Assembly: GCA_032718475.1 (NCBI GenBank)
Contig: JAUCBJ010007488.1
Location: forward strand, 62,001 to 126,000
Origin: Nemertoderma westbladi
Lineage: Eukaryota; Xenacoelomorpha; Nemertodermatida; Nemertodermatidae
Direction: 5' to 3'
Length of the DNA stretch: 64,000 nucleotides
In this document: piece by piece, positions 21,901 through 33,592 of the stretch
Position numbering within the stretch: the stretch's first letter is position 1
How the letters are laid out: every line of letters starts with the position of its first letter
Program-made: the position numbers and the translations under genes
Notes under the pieces: model-generated
What the model saw: only the letters and a program-made list of their open reading frames with translations
Database searches by the model: none
What the model was told of the DNA's origin: nothing

Positions 21901-23562
21901 GGAGGCCGTCGGAGAGGGTGGGGTCCATGGTGCCCAGGATGGAGGCCATCGGAGAGGGTGGGGTCCATGGTGCCCAGGATGGAGGCCGTCGGAGAGGGTG
22001 GGGTCCATGGTGCCCAGGATGGAGGCCGTCGGAGAGGGGGGTCCATGGTGCCCAGGATGGAGGCCGTCGGAGAGGGTGGGGTCCATGGTGCCCAGGATGG
22101 AGGCCGTCGGAGAGGGTGGGGTCCATGGTGCCCAGATGGAGGCCGTCGAGAGGGTGGGGTCCATGGTGCCCAATGTGAGGCCGTCGGAGAGGGCGGGGTC
22201 CATGGTACCCAGGATGGAGGCCGTCGGAGAGGGTGGGGTCCATGGTACCCAGATGGAGGCCGTCGGAGAGGGGGGTCCATGGTGCCCAGAATGGAGGCCG
22301 TCGAGAGGGTGGGGTCCATGGTGCCCATGGTGGAGGCTGTCAGAGAGGGCGGGGTCCATGGTGCCCAGGATGGAGGCCGTCGGAGAGGGTGGGGTCCATG
22401 GTGCCCAGGATGGAGGCCGTCGGAGAGGGTGGGGTCCATGGTGCCCAGATGGAGGCCGTCGGAGAGGGCGGGGTCCATGGTGCCCAGGATGGAGGCCGTC
22501 GGAGAGGGTGGGGTCCATGGTGCCCAGGATGGAGGCCGTCGGAGAGGGTGGGGTCCATGGTGCCCAGGATGGAGGCCGTCGGAGAGGGTGGGGTCCATGG
22601 TGCCCAGGATGAAGGCCGTCGGAGAGGGTGGGGTCCATGGTGCCCAGGATGGAGGCCGTCGGAGAGGGTGGGGTCCATGGTGCCCAGGGTGGAGGCCGTC
22701 GGAGAGGGGGGGTCCATGGTGCCCAGAATGAGGCCGTCGGAGAGGGTGGGGTCCATGGTGCCCAGTGAGGCGTCGGAGGGTGGGGTCCATGGTGCCCAGA
22801 TGAAGGCCGTCGGAGAGGGTGGGGTCCATGGTGCCCAGGATGGAGGCCGTCGGAGAGGGTGGGGTCCATGGTGCCCAGGATGGAGGCCGTCGGAGAGGGT
22901 GGGGTCCATGGTGCCCAGGATGGAGGCCGTCGGAGAGGGTGGGGTCCATGGTGCCCAGATGGAGGCCGTCGGAGAGGGTGGGGTCCATGGTGCCCAGGAT
23001 GGAGGCCGTCGGAGAGGGTGGGGTCCATGGTGCCCAGGATGGAGGCCGTCGGAGAGGGTGGGGTCCATGGTGCCCGTGGAGGCCGTCGGAGAGGGCGGGG
23101 TCCATGGTGCCCAGAATGAAGGCCGTCGGAGAGGGTGGGGTCCATGGTGCCCAGGATGGAGGCCGTCGGAGAGGGTGGGGTCCATGGTACCCAGATGAAG
23201 GCCGTCGGAGAGGGTGGGGTCCATGGTGCCCAGGATGGAGGCCGTCGGAGAGGGTGGGGTCCATGGTGCCCGAGATGGAGGCCGTCGGAGAGGGTGGGGT
23301 CCATGGTGCCCAGGATGGAGGCCGTCGGAGAGGGTGGGGTCCATGGTGCCCAGATGAAGGCCGTCGGAGAGGGTGGGGTCCATGGTGCCCAGAATGGAGG
23401 CCGTCGGAGAGGGTGGGGTCCATGGTGCCCAGGATGGAGGCCGTCGGAGAGGGTGGGGTCCATGGTACCCGAGATGGAGGCCGTCGGAGAGGGCGGGGTC
23501 CATGGTGCCCAGAATGGAGGCCGTCGGAGAGGGTGGGGTCCATGGTACCCGGGATAGAGGCC
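18986..23562. repeat. 40-bp minisatellite, about 4.6 kb
   Basis: About 115 copies of a 40-bp GC-rich unit containing GGAGGCCGTCGGAGAGGG and GGTCCATGGTGCCCA. Exact 40-bp spacing is seen, for example, from 22861 to 22901. Units on the left (to about 20.3 kb) are mixed in length and diverged, with GGTACCCA instead of GGTGCCCA and composite blocks that include a CAGATTGGGCGGGG variant. Units on the right are nearly uniform. Because 40 is not a multiple of 3 and the unit has no stops, ORFs approaching 1,000 codons arise on both strands. They cycle through three frames and are not genes. Confidence 0.95.
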
Positions 23563-23942
23563 CTGTTGCCGATCAGAATTGCAATGAAGAGGCCTTGGTG
23601 GAGAAACATATTATTTATAAGTTATTTAACTTATTTGTTTTAAATTAATTGAAAAGATTAAGACTAAATTGAAAAGCAGCAGTCCTACATTTGAATTAAA
23701 ATTATATAACAATTTTATTATAAATTGCATTATAAATTAGAATTTAAATCAAAGTTTAATGATATGATAATCAATGTTAAGAATAATCAATAATGTTTTT
23801 TTTTACATATTTTTCGATGACCTCAGATGACCTCAGATGACCTCGATCTCGATGACCCCAGAAAAAGAAGTCAAAATAACATTTGTTTATTCGCAACATT
23901 ATTTTATCATGTATTTAAAGAACATTATAGGTAAGGTGGGGA
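23563..23942. other. Non-coding; short GATGACCTCA direct repeats near 23816-23845
   Basis: AT-rich stretch with three copies of an 11-bp CAGATGACCTC-like word. No gene seen. Confidence 0.5.
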
Positions 23943-24086
23943 TTCAAGGTTCTCACCCACCGACAAGTAACAAAAAGAAAGGGTATTATTACAGCGAGCC
24001 TTCCTCAGGCTTTCTGAGAAAACAGAAAGGCTCGCTGTAATAATACCCTTTCTTTTTGTTACTTGTCGGTGGGTGTAGACCTTGAA
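23943..24086. repeat. Perfect foldback: 47-bp inverted repeat arms, 28-bp loop
   Basis: Bases 23954-24000 and 24029-24075 are exact reverse complements over 47 bp, beginning CACCCACCGACAAG and ending GCGAGCC. Pairing extends imperfectly to 23943 and 24086. RNA from either strand would form a long hairpin. No ORF. It could be a foldback element or the product of an inverted duplication. Confidence 0.9.
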
Positions 24087-24241
24087 CTACATTTGTTATA
24101 TTAATTAAATTATTTTTCATCAAACTGAATTAAATTCTGATAGTTATACTAGAATGCTACGCCGGCCGGGTACCATGCGCACATCTCCAATCTTTACTTT
24201 TAGTACACTCTACTATTATTATTTAAATTTAATTTATTTAA

Positions 24242-24970
24242 GGGGGGGGGGGGGGGTACACCATTTTGGTCAAAAATATGTCGAATTTTTTTTATGATCT
24301 ATTATAATGCACCATTGAATGGTGTTTCCAAATCTGAAAACCGCTATTTAATAGCTCTTTTAGTTTTTAAGTTATAACAATTTCCATTTAGGGATTCCTA
24401 TTGAAATTACTATTACTATGTATAATGAAAGGTCGATTATCTCAAAATATTTTTTTTATGAAATTGTCAACTTCAAAACCCTACTACTTCTACAATTTTT
24501 GAGCAATTAGTCTGAAACTTTCTGTGGGTGTCTACATAGCCACCCTGCATAAAAGTATCAGACAACTTTTCGAAATTATTTGTTAATAAAATTTAATACT
24601 ATTTATAACAAACCTAAAAATTAGGCATAAATTTGCAGCGCCACCTAGCGGTGCAGAATTATTTTCACAAAATTTCGCCTGATAGTTATGTTGCCCCATC
24701 TTTGATCTATCATATAAAAAAACTTTCATGTGATTAGATTCAAAACTGTAAAAGCCTTAGGGTTTTAAGCGCAACCAAGTTTTTTTTGTTGTTAACTAGT
24801 ATTAACTAATATTAAATAGCGAAAAATAAAAATTTTCTAACCTGTCATGTAGAATAGCATCTTAGGCACTTATATTCCAAATTATAGCCAAAACCAAACA
24901 ATTTTGAAACGCTGAGAGTGATAAATCGAAGAGTTGTCCGAAAATGGTGTACCCCCCCCCCCCCCCCCCC
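24242..24970. mobile_element. TTAA-flanked MITE with G-tract terminal inverted repeats
   Basis: 729 bp between TTAA at 24238-24241 and TTAA at 24971-24974. The left end is 15 G then TACACCATTTT; the right end is AAAATGGTGTA then 19 C. So the termini are inverted repeats carrying homopolymer tracts. The interior is AT-rich without an ORF. TTAA duplications are made by piggyBac-like and Kolobok-like transposases. The purine-run ends fit Kolobok somewhat better, but the assignment is tentative. Confidence 0.85.
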
Positions 24971-24974
24971 TTAA

Positions 24975-25110
24975 TTTATTTATTTATTTGGGTTATCGGG
25001 CCGAGACCCATTGTACATACTGATATATCATATCACTGAGATTTTAATCCAGGCATATTGCCTATATTGCCTGCCGTACAAATACTTAAGACAAATAAAA
25101 TCAAATAATA
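24975..25110 (-). mobile_element. Possible LINE 3'-end fragment with (TAAA)n tail
   Basis: On the minus strand a short segment ends in GGCCCGATAACCC followed by AAATAAATAAATAAA. This looks like a LINE 3' terminus in whose tail the TTAA element inserted. No coding part remains, so this is a weak call. Confidence 0.35.
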
Positions 25111-25142
25111 GTGAATTAACGATTATTCAATTAACGATTATT

Positions 25143-26413
25143 GAAACGATTATTACACCCTGAAACGATTATTACACCCTGAAACGATTATTACACCCTG
25201 AAACGATTATTACACCCTGAAACGATTATTACACCCTGAAACGATTATTACACCCTGAAACGATTATTACACCCTGAAACGATTATTACACCCTGAAACG
25301 ATTATTACACCCTGAAACGATTATTACACCCTGAAACGATTATTACACCCTGAAACGATTATTACACCCTGAAACGATTATTACACCCTGAAACGATTAT
25401 TACACCCTGAAACGATTATTACACCCTGAAACGATTATTACACCCTGAAACGATTATTACACCCTGAAACGATTATTACACCCTGAAACGATTATTACAC
25501 CCTGAAACGATTATTACACCCTGAAACGATTATTACACCCTGAAACGATTATTACACCCTGAAACGATTATTACACCCTGAAACGATTATTACACCCTGA
25601 AACGATTATTACACCCTGAAACGATTATTACACCCTGAAACGATTATTACACCCTGAAACGATTATTACACCCTGAAACGATTATTACACCCTGAAACGA
25701 TTATTACACCCTGAAACGATTATTACACCCTGAAACGATTATTACACCCTGAAACAATTATTACACCCTGAAACAATTATTACACCCTGAAACGATTATT
25801 ACACCCTGAAACGATTATTACACCCTGAAACGATTATTACACCCTGAAACGATTATTACACCCTGAAACGATTATTACACCCTGAAACGATTATTACACC
25901 CTGAAACGATTATTACACCCTGAAACGATTATTACACCCTAAACGATTATTACACCCTGAAACAATTATTACACCCTGAAACGATTATTACACCCTGAAA
26001 CGATTATTACACCCTGAAACGATTATTACACCCTAAACGATTATTACACCCTGAAACGATTATTACACCCTGAAACGATTATTACACCCTGAAACAATTA
26101 TTACACCCTGAAACAATTATTACACCCTGAAACGATTATTACACCCTGAAACGATTATTACACCCTGAAACGATTATTACACCCTGAAACGATTATTACA
26201 CCTTGAAACAATTATTACACCCTGAAACGATTATTACACCCTGAAACGATTATTACACCCTGAAACGATTATTACACCCTGAAACGATTATTACACCCTG
26301 AAACGATTATTACACCCTGAAACGATTATTACACCCTGAAACGATTATTACACCCTGAAACGATTATTACACCCTAAACGATTATTACACCCTGAAACGA
26401 TTATTACACCCTG
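25143..26413. repeat. 19-bp satellite (GAAACGATTATTACACCCT)
   Basis: About 67 units. Almost all are identical; the exceptions are a C-to-T... style GAAACAATT variant scattered in the middle and a few 18-bp units missing one base at CCCTAAACG. Degenerate half-units precede it from about 25119. There are no spacers, so it is not a CRISPR array. Confidence 0.96.
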
Positions 26414-27183
26414 AACACGAGGAGAAATCTAAAACACAAGAAAATGTTAAGAATTAACCGACTAAGATTCTACTTATATGCCTACAATTATAAATGATTA
26501 ATTATAAATTATAATCATTAAATTCTTGGAATTTATAATACGCAATTTAAGATTAATATGTAATGTATAATATTGTACATAAATATATATAATGATACTA
26601 ATATTGAACAACATCCTGATAGCATTTTTGTAGGCTACCATTAGATCACATTACACTGACACTACCCTATTCATGAATACATTAAACACATTAAAGTACA
26701 TAATATATACAGTATAAAAACACATTAAACATTTAAAAACACCTCAAAAAATTGGTCCCTGTCTCCCCCCCCCCCCCCCCCCCCCTTTAGTATTGATCAT
26801 CGCACTACAAAAAGTTTAAATATAAATATAATATTCAAATGCAACAATAAAAATGTTAACAGCTAGATTTATAATTAAAAATGAATTTGATACCGACGTG
26901 TTCAGTTTTAACAGATTTATTACAGTAGGAATTGCCTAGGGTTAGAACCAAGCCACATATATTCAATGTGATACATCATATTTATGACAGGAAACTAATT
27001 GAATTGTAATAAAACGCATAAATCAAGCGCCTTTCATTATTCAGACTCTAAATACCCCAGGCAATTAATTCCATTTCATTTACATAAATTAGGCTAATTG
27101 TATGCCGGAATAAAAAACAACAAATCATTTAATTTTTAATTTAAACAAATCTACATACCGTAGCAGATCTGAGTCGGCAATGA
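26414..27183. other. Non-coding AT-rich; 21-bp C tract at 26765-26785
   Basis: No gene seen. The isolated poly-C run resembles the C/G tracts of the two TTAA elements nearby, but no matching second terminus was found. Confidence 0.5.
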
Positions 27184-27256
27184 CGTCCAGGTGGGATCAA
27201 ACTGGTGACCTCCGGGTTGGAAGTCTGACGCTCTAACCATTCAGCTAGCGGCTCAG
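27184..27256 (-). ncRNA. tRNA-like sequence, probable SINE head or tRNA relic
   Basis: The minus strand reads an A-box-like TAGCTGAATGG, an anticodon-loop-like CTTCCAA and a B-box-like GTTTGATCCC at tRNA spacing. D-arm pairing has a mismatch, and the 3' side of the anticodon stem does not pair, so it is not a working tRNA. An AT-rich body follows on the same strand, which favours a tRNA-derived SINE. Nominal anticodon TCC (Gly). Confidence 0.5.
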
Positions 27257-27448
27257 GTAAAATATAGACCTGGAAATACTATCTGATACATTGTATGACT
27301 CAATTTACCTCCTCATGGCCTCCCATCTGTCAATACCATCATATGCTGCCACTGTGCTCAACCCTTCTGTTGGCCGTCTTTAAGTTGCTTTAGGTCTCAG
27401 TTGAACCTATTGTATGAGACCGCGCACTGCGCACTCTACTGTATTGGA

Positions 27449-27716
27449 CCGAGCACCGAGCGCCGTGCACCGCGCACCGCGCACCGCGCACCGCGCACAG
27501 CGCACCGCGCACCGCGCACCGCGCACCGCGCACAGCGCACCACACACCGCGCACCGCGCACCGAGCACCGCGCACCGCGCACCGCGCACCGCGCACCGCG
27601 CACCGCGCACCGCGCACCGCGCACCGCGCACCGCGCACCGCGCACAGCGCACCACACACCGCGCACCGCGCACCGAGCACCGCGCACCGCGCACCACACA
27701 CCGCGCACCGCGCACT
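27449..27716. repeat. 7-bp GC-rich tandem array (ACCGCGC)
   Basis: About 38 units with occasional CAGCGC or CACACC variants. It interrupts the LINE relic on its right. Open frames in both strands are repeat artefacts. Confidence 0.95.
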
Positions 27717-27821
27717 CGCCAATGGTTATCAAGTTATCAGGCGATACCCTGTCATTATTGAGGAGCTTTTCAAAGTGGGCCTTCCAACCATTGAGGCGAT
27801 CGGCTGGTGATTCAGCCTTAA
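27717..27821 (-). pseudogene. LINE relic, downstream piece (split by a TTAA element)
   Basis: Minus-strand translation gives KAESPADRLNGWKAHFEKLL, the linker before RT in RTE-like LINEs. It continues the piece at 29679-29850 in the same frame when the intervening element and one TTAA are ignored. Its other end runs into the 7-bp array. Confidence 0.75.
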
Positions 27822-28158
27822 CCCTATTAAACCCGGGGGGGGGGGGGGGGGTCAATATGACCCCCCCCCGTGGTTTTTTTTATTATAATTCTGAAACGAC
27901 CGCAGTTGGGAATCTGAAATTTTATGACTTTTCCTAAAAATCTATTGTCTTCCTTGTAGTGAAAACCGTTTTAAAAAATATTGGGTAGTTTTCGAGTTAT
28001 AGCACCATTTTTTAACCCTACTTTTGGCACTTTTTTTGAGACGTTTTTTGAAAATTACATTTCATTAAATATTAATTGTAACATCTCTATTTTTGATTTA
28101 CACCGGTTTTTTTGTGTTCGCAATTGCATGGAATTCATATAAATTGATTTAAAAATTT

Positions 28159-29244
28159 CAAACTTGTTTTTTTCGGCGGGTGCCAAATTTTGGTGCCAGC
28201 ACCAAATTTTGAAATATGTCAATTTTGTAAATTGATTGTTTGAAACTTGTTTTTTACGCAATTGGGGTTCTTTTAGGGTTCTGGATTCGATAAAATATAT
28301 ACGAGTTGCACCAAGCGTATCAAACTTGTATTTTTCGGTGCTTTGTGCAAATTTTGGTGCTAGCACTACTACTACTATGATCGGCATGCTGCATTGCAGC
28401 TGCATTTTTAAGAATGCTGTGCCGGCTTGTCAACAAAATTGCACCGCCACAACTCCCTATCACCCATGACATTTGCTAGATCATCCGCATCTTTAAGGCC
28501 AGTGTCCTTTAAGATGCGTCTCAAGAAAGTCATGGGCTGTCCACCATGCTTATTCACTCCATGAGGCTGCCAAAGTACAAGATTATGCACTGGCTGGTCC
28601 TCACGGCGAAAGCAATGTCCTGCACGAAATAGCTAGCACGAAATTTTGAAAATCCATTATTCAATATATAAAATTGCTTGTGACAATTTATTTCTTGCGT
28701 TTTAGAGGTTTATGGCTGTTCTGAATTCAGTGGAATATATAATTATCGAACTAGACATCTCAAACTTGTACTTTTCGGAAGTGGGTGAAAATGTTGTGCT
28801 AGCACCAAATTTGAAAACCATCAAATATATCAATTGATTGTGTCCCCTAGTTTCTTGCGGTATACGGGTTTGTTAGGGTTCTGAATTCAATGGAATCAGT
28901 AAAAATTTCATAAGAGTTTTCAAACTTGTATTTTTCGCCGGTGGGTGAAAATTGTTGTGCCAGCACCACATTTTGGAAAATGAGTAAATTGATCAGTAGA
29001 TAGTATGACCTTGTTTCTTGCGTTATACGGGTTTATGAGGGTCCTGAATCCGATGGAATCAATAAAAACAGCACTGGACATCGCAAACTTGTATTTTTTG
29101 GTGATGGGTACGAAATTTGGTACTAGCACCAAAATTTGCCAAATTACGCCGAAAAATACAAGTAGCAATGATCTGGCATATTAGAAATGTATTCCATTAG
29201 AATCAACGCCCTAGAAAACCTGAAAATGTGAATTTATAGCATCG
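28159..29244. repeat. About 162-bp tandem repeat inside the TTAA element
   Basis: The word CAAACTTGTATTTTTCGG (or near variants) starts at 28159, 28322, 28761, 28921 and 29084. Steps are 163, 439 (with a ~272-bp LINE insert), 160 and 163 bp. Each unit also has a GGTGCTAGCACCAAATTTTG-like block and a TTCTTGCG...GGGTTCTGAATTC block. Confidence 0.85.
28368..28624 (-). pseudogene. LINE 3'-end fragment inserted in the TTAA element
   Basis: Near-identical to 195-440 of the window (same family as the first LINE relic). Minus-strand reading gives PHGVNKHGGQP, LRRILKDTGL and MGDRELWR before the 3' end, which has short TAG tandem repeats. GCTAGCAC occurs on both sides (28360-28367 and 28632-28639), a likely 8-bp target duplication, with a few extra bases at the 5' junction. 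Confidence 0.8.
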
Positions 29245-29613
29245 TACAGTATAAGTGGATTAAAAATGTTGTGTTCTAACTGAAAAGTGCTGGTTACTTG
29301 TTTTTTTTTCAATTTTTTGCTACGCCGAGACGACTAAACAGCCAGTTATGGTAATTATATCATTTTTAAATATTTTGCAATGTATTTTGCGCCCCAGAAA
29401 ACCTGTATTAAAAAACAATTAGCCGAAAAAATTCTAAATCAAATTTTGTGAAAATTGTGCACTACTTGTAATTTTGGTGCTGCAATATAACCACCCCAGT
29501 ACATTTTTTCGAAAACTTTTTTTTCGGTCCAATCCAGACTAGTGATACCTACGTACAAACAATTCGTTAATTTTGTTAATATTTGTAGATTTTAGAGGTG
29601 AGGGTCAATTTGA

Positions 29614-29645
<32 letters not shown>

Positions 29646-29678
29646 TGTACAGCATTTTATAGCCCGGTACTAATAGGG

Positions 29679-29850
29679 TTAACCTTGATGGTTGGTTGGC
29701 TTTTCCGCCCAGTAACCAAGTTGGTCGATTTCCATGCCTGGGATGATTGCCCGCTGTTGTCAGCATCATTGATGGTATCAACCTGTTGGTTTATTAGCTC
29801 CTGTATCACTATGGTAGCAGCAGTAATCCTGATTTCTGTTTGCCTCCCCT
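29679..29850 (-). pseudogene. LINE relic, upstream piece
   Basis: Minus-strand translation reads SSQAWKSTNLVTGRKSQPT, a motif typical of the region between endonuclease and RT in RTE-like LINEs, preceded by coherent coding sequence back to about 29850. Split from 27717-27821 by the TTAA element. Confidence 0.75.
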
Positions 29851-30940
29851 CTATATTATAGTGCAGATAATATTAGTGATAACAAGATAAACGAATTAGC
29901 AAATAAGATTACACAAGGCAATGAGAACACTCCTAGGGGTAGGAAACTGCATTTCTAACAGTGAGACAATAACCCAACACAAATGTAGTAATTACATTAT
30001 ACATTTGTATTACAAAGCAATTACATGCAAAGTATTACAAATAATTGTAACAATTATTAAACAAGATAGACGCCGCCAACAAACGACAAGACCAACATGA
30101 TAACCAGCTGATAATAACCGAAAAAAAACATTAAAATTATACATGGGGAAAAAAGAAGAGAAAACAATATCGCTCAGGGTGGACATAGGATTTTAGCACT
30201 GCCGCTACGAAGTTACATAAGATAACAGGCAATGATGAAAATTAACTTTTATATAGTTACATAAGATAACACGTTCGTGGGGCCTTCGCGCAGCACGAGG
30301 CCCAGTTATGAGATATAAATTAAAATTGAGCGACTGTATCACAAAATCAGGTTTTGAGAAATTTACCGACACCACCAATCAAAGAAAGGGGGACAGTACG
30401 TGTTTACCCCTTTTAATCCCCCCACCCCCCCCCCCCCACCCTTCTCAACCACCAATACATAACCGCGACATCTACCACCCACGGAAGGGTAGAACGAACT
30501 TATTTCCAATCGCACGTTCAATATGCAAAGCCAGGTGGTTTATAGGAATATAATAAACGCAGTACTCGTCTTAATTATTATAAGCGTCGTTCAATCGTTG
30601 CGCTCGTCCAGAGTAAGTCGTCCCCCCCCCCCCCCCCCCTATCAGAAAGATTTACTCAACAAAAAATAGTGTAAATAAATAAACAACTACAAGGATAAGA
30701 GGACATGTGTAGGAAAGCGTGTCTGGGTGGGTTTGTTAGTATTAGGGTGCACAATATCGACGCACGCGCAGGAATGTGTGATGTTTAATAGCACCGCATT
30801 ACCGCGTTAGAAAGAATCCCCAATTGGAAAAAATAAATAAATTAAACGCGTTTCGTTATGTTCCTCGACTTATATTATTCTCTCCACGGACGCTTAGCTG
30901 CTAGACAGGTAGATCTAGTCCCCCACAACAACGGTCATAC
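29851..30940. other. Non-coding; C-tracts near 30419-30437 and 30621-30638
   Basis: No gene seen. It contains two more poly-C runs and a GC-rich palindrome-like stretch around 30270-30305. Confidence 0.5.
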
Positions 30941-31170
<230 letters not shown>

Positions 31171-31193
31171 ATATATCGTATATTACATATATA

Positions 31194-31262
31194 TACATTA
31201 CATTACATTACATTACATTACATTACATTACATTACATTACATTACATTACATACATTACAT
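31194..31262. repeat. (ATTAC)n pentanucleotide microsatellite
   Basis: About 13 CATTA units directly after the CAAT array, separated by a short AT-rich stretch. Confidence 0.93.
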
Positions 31263-32754
31263 TTATATACAATCGTATATTAGTTTTATTTATAAATTGA
31301 AATATCACGAATAAATAGGCATATTAGCTGATTAGTGAACTATCATATGTGTTGGACCATATATATATTATTATATATTGGACCTTATCAAAATAGCGGT
31401 TGTACTGGGGCGGTATTTGTTGTTCTCTAACCCACTGCAAGCGCATTTGAGGGGCCGGTATGTTTTAATAACTTCTGGTACAACGGGATGCAGTATTACA
31501 GCGCCAAGTAGATTTAATCTGTTCAGAATATTCCGGACGCTAAGTTCATGTCATTCCCGATAAGTCGGAACTTTACAAAACTCGTGGATAAAACCGCGTG
31601 TAGCAGAGAACAGATAAATTGGGTTGAATTGCAAAACAGAATAATATGGAACTGTAAGTGGAACTGCGGCGATTTGGGTTTTTTTTTATGGTGAATAGTC
31701 AGCCTGTCCGCGATATGTTCAGCTGCCCTTTTTAATGGGTTGCAGGTACAAATAAAATACACATTGCAGTTACTAAAATAAAAGTGGCGCATATTATTGT
31801 ACATTATTACAACAACAATTATATAAATGCAATATGCCTGATCCCTATTAATGTACTTTGTACCGCCAATTCTGTAATTCAATAACGCAAAGCCGCGTTT
31901 ACTGTACAGCAGCACGTAATATATTTGATACTTATTAATATACTAACTAGACTAACAAAGCGCAAGGCCTATACTTACCGAAATAAATTAACTTTCAGTT
32001 AAATACAATATACTTGTTTGCTCTGTAAAAATTTTAATTAAAAACAATCCTGCCATTTAATATACCTAATTAGCATGGTTGCGTAAGCAGTATGAATTGG
32101 AATGAAATTGTGAAATAATTTATTTAAACTATTATGTACATTTAGATTAAATAATAATACAGTAAGTTGGCCTACAGAAATAAACATTGATATTCGGAAC
32201 AGTAAAACAATAATTTATTTCATTCATTCAACTAACCAGAGAGACTCATAGCTGCAGTGAATATTAACATCCCGACGTTACTTTAGTAATAATATTAATG
32301 TCATTGAAAACGATACCTAAATACACCTCCACTCTCCAGCCAGCCAGTTGAATGGAGAGTGAGTGAATGGATGGGGAATTAATGCTATCCTACCAGCAGC
32401 AGCAGCAGTCTGCCTCTTACAAGCAAGGCTGAGTGAATACCTCAAGTGTTGCTGGGAAACAAGCCAACTTGGTTGTTAACCAATAAATGAGCAGTATTTA
32501 ATGAGAATCAATTTTTTAAGCCGTTTTAATTACTTTAGATCAATTAAAGACACAATTATTAAAGCAAATCACTTGAACTAATTAAAAACTATAATAGAAT
32601 GGAGTATGTGGATTACATCTGTATAATTTTTAAGTATAATTATTGAAGTCTTATACTGTAAAACAATTAATTTCCTTTAAAAGGCAGGTTGAAAATGGTG
32701 TTTTTACCGTAATCAACTTAATTAACTAATTAACTGCTATTATCATAGCTTGTA
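31263..32754. other. Non-coding unique sequence
   Basis: AT-rich; a short CAG run near 32395-32410 and a 9-bp hairpin around 32330-32362. No ORF of protein-like composition. Confidence 0.5.
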
Positions 32755-33592
32755 CGCGCTTTTGAAGACCTTTAGCAGTTTAACCTGCCAAAATTTATAT
32801 GTCTTTTGGTTTATAAATATACTTTAGAAGTTGACAAATATTTAATACCAATAAACACAACATTAGCAGAAGCCAGCCTAGTGCGCGTCCATTCACCCGC
32901 TGGATATACCCGGGGGGCTGGATTCTGAGGGCTTAGATTATTATTGCAGTGTAAGCTTACTGTATTATTCGATTGATCGTTAATAAATAATTTCTGACTA
33001 ATATTATTCACTTTCGGGAAATATTAACAGTTCATTTAGGACGTGGCGCTCTATCTAGATAAACAGAGATATGACTTATACTAATCACAACGGTAAGTCG
33101 GTAAGGCTTATAATTCACGTATGAGGCGCATTCTTTAGGAAATGCTTAGTTATCAGTCACAATCATGCACACTACCGGTAACACACAATACTGCCGACCG
33201 TCAATGAATTTTATCATATATAAAGAGAACAGCAACGGATTCATGTAGTGCTTATCAAATAGCATTAAATTCACTACAAACCACAATAATATAAGTCGCA
33301 ATTGCTATATATATAACCCGTCTCTCTAACCTGTAGTGTATCAAGAAAATTGGGAAATTTGGGTTCTTTATAAATGTTCTCCAAATAATAATATTCAACC
33401 AAAACACAACAGTAAATAGCATTAAGACGGTAGGTTAAGATGGTAACACTGTTTGACTGGACCGATATGTGATATGATATGTTAAGAACTGATTGCACTG
33501 ATAACAGTTATACGCTCTATAATTTAAGCCTACTAATGTTTCTTCTAAAGTATGAAAACGAGTTGACTCTAGAGCCGGTGTTTCTGGCCTAG
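32755..33592 (+). repeat. Left ~0.84-kb direct repeat bracketing the 69-bp satellite
   Basis: It begins CGCGCTTTTGAAGACC and matches 41643-42522 along its length in the same order and orientation: TTTAGCAGTTTAACCTGCC, ATTATTCGATTGATC, TTCGGGAAATATTAACAG, GGACGTGGCGCTCTATCTA, GCGCATTCTTTAGGAAATGC, CTGTAGTGTATCAAGAAAAT, ATAACAGTTATAC. The copies diverge by substitutions and indels. A TATA-rich stretch (about 33306-33315) precedes the conserved CCCGTCTCTCTAACCTG-like block. No ORF. Confidence 0.85.

Larger units (their letters stand above)
27822..29678. mobile_element. TTAA-flanked non-autonomous element with internal tandem repeats
   Basis: Bounded by TTAA at 27818-27821 and 29679-29682. The termini are CCCTATTA... 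and ...TAATAGGG, with inverted CCGGG/CCCGG and long G and C tracts (G run near 27835-27850, about 27 C near 29613-29639) abutting TCAATATGA or TCAATTTGA. There is no transposase ORF. The interior has five copies of a ~162-bp repeat and a LINE fragment. Ends starting CCC plus TTAA suggest a piggyBac-like origin. Removing it restores the LINE frame around it. Confidence 0.85.

Noticed and set aside
20497-23609. Very long ORFs (near 950-990 codons) on both strands of the 40-bp minisatellite
   Set aside because: The unit has no stop codons and its length is not a multiple of three, so all frames stay open in both directions. The translations are periodic Pro/His/Gly or Gly/Arg peptides with no start or end context.
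25143-26413. CRISPR-like look of the 19-bp array
   Set aside because: Units are contiguous without spacers, and the context is eukaryotic.
27184-27256. Functional tRNA-Gly gene
   Set aside because: The anticodon stem does not pair and the D-stem has a mismatch; a SINE or relic explains it better.
27401-27937. Arg/Cys/Ala-rich ORFs on both strands
   Set aside because: Translations of the 7-bp GC-rich array; only the LINE relic at its edge is genuine coding sequence.
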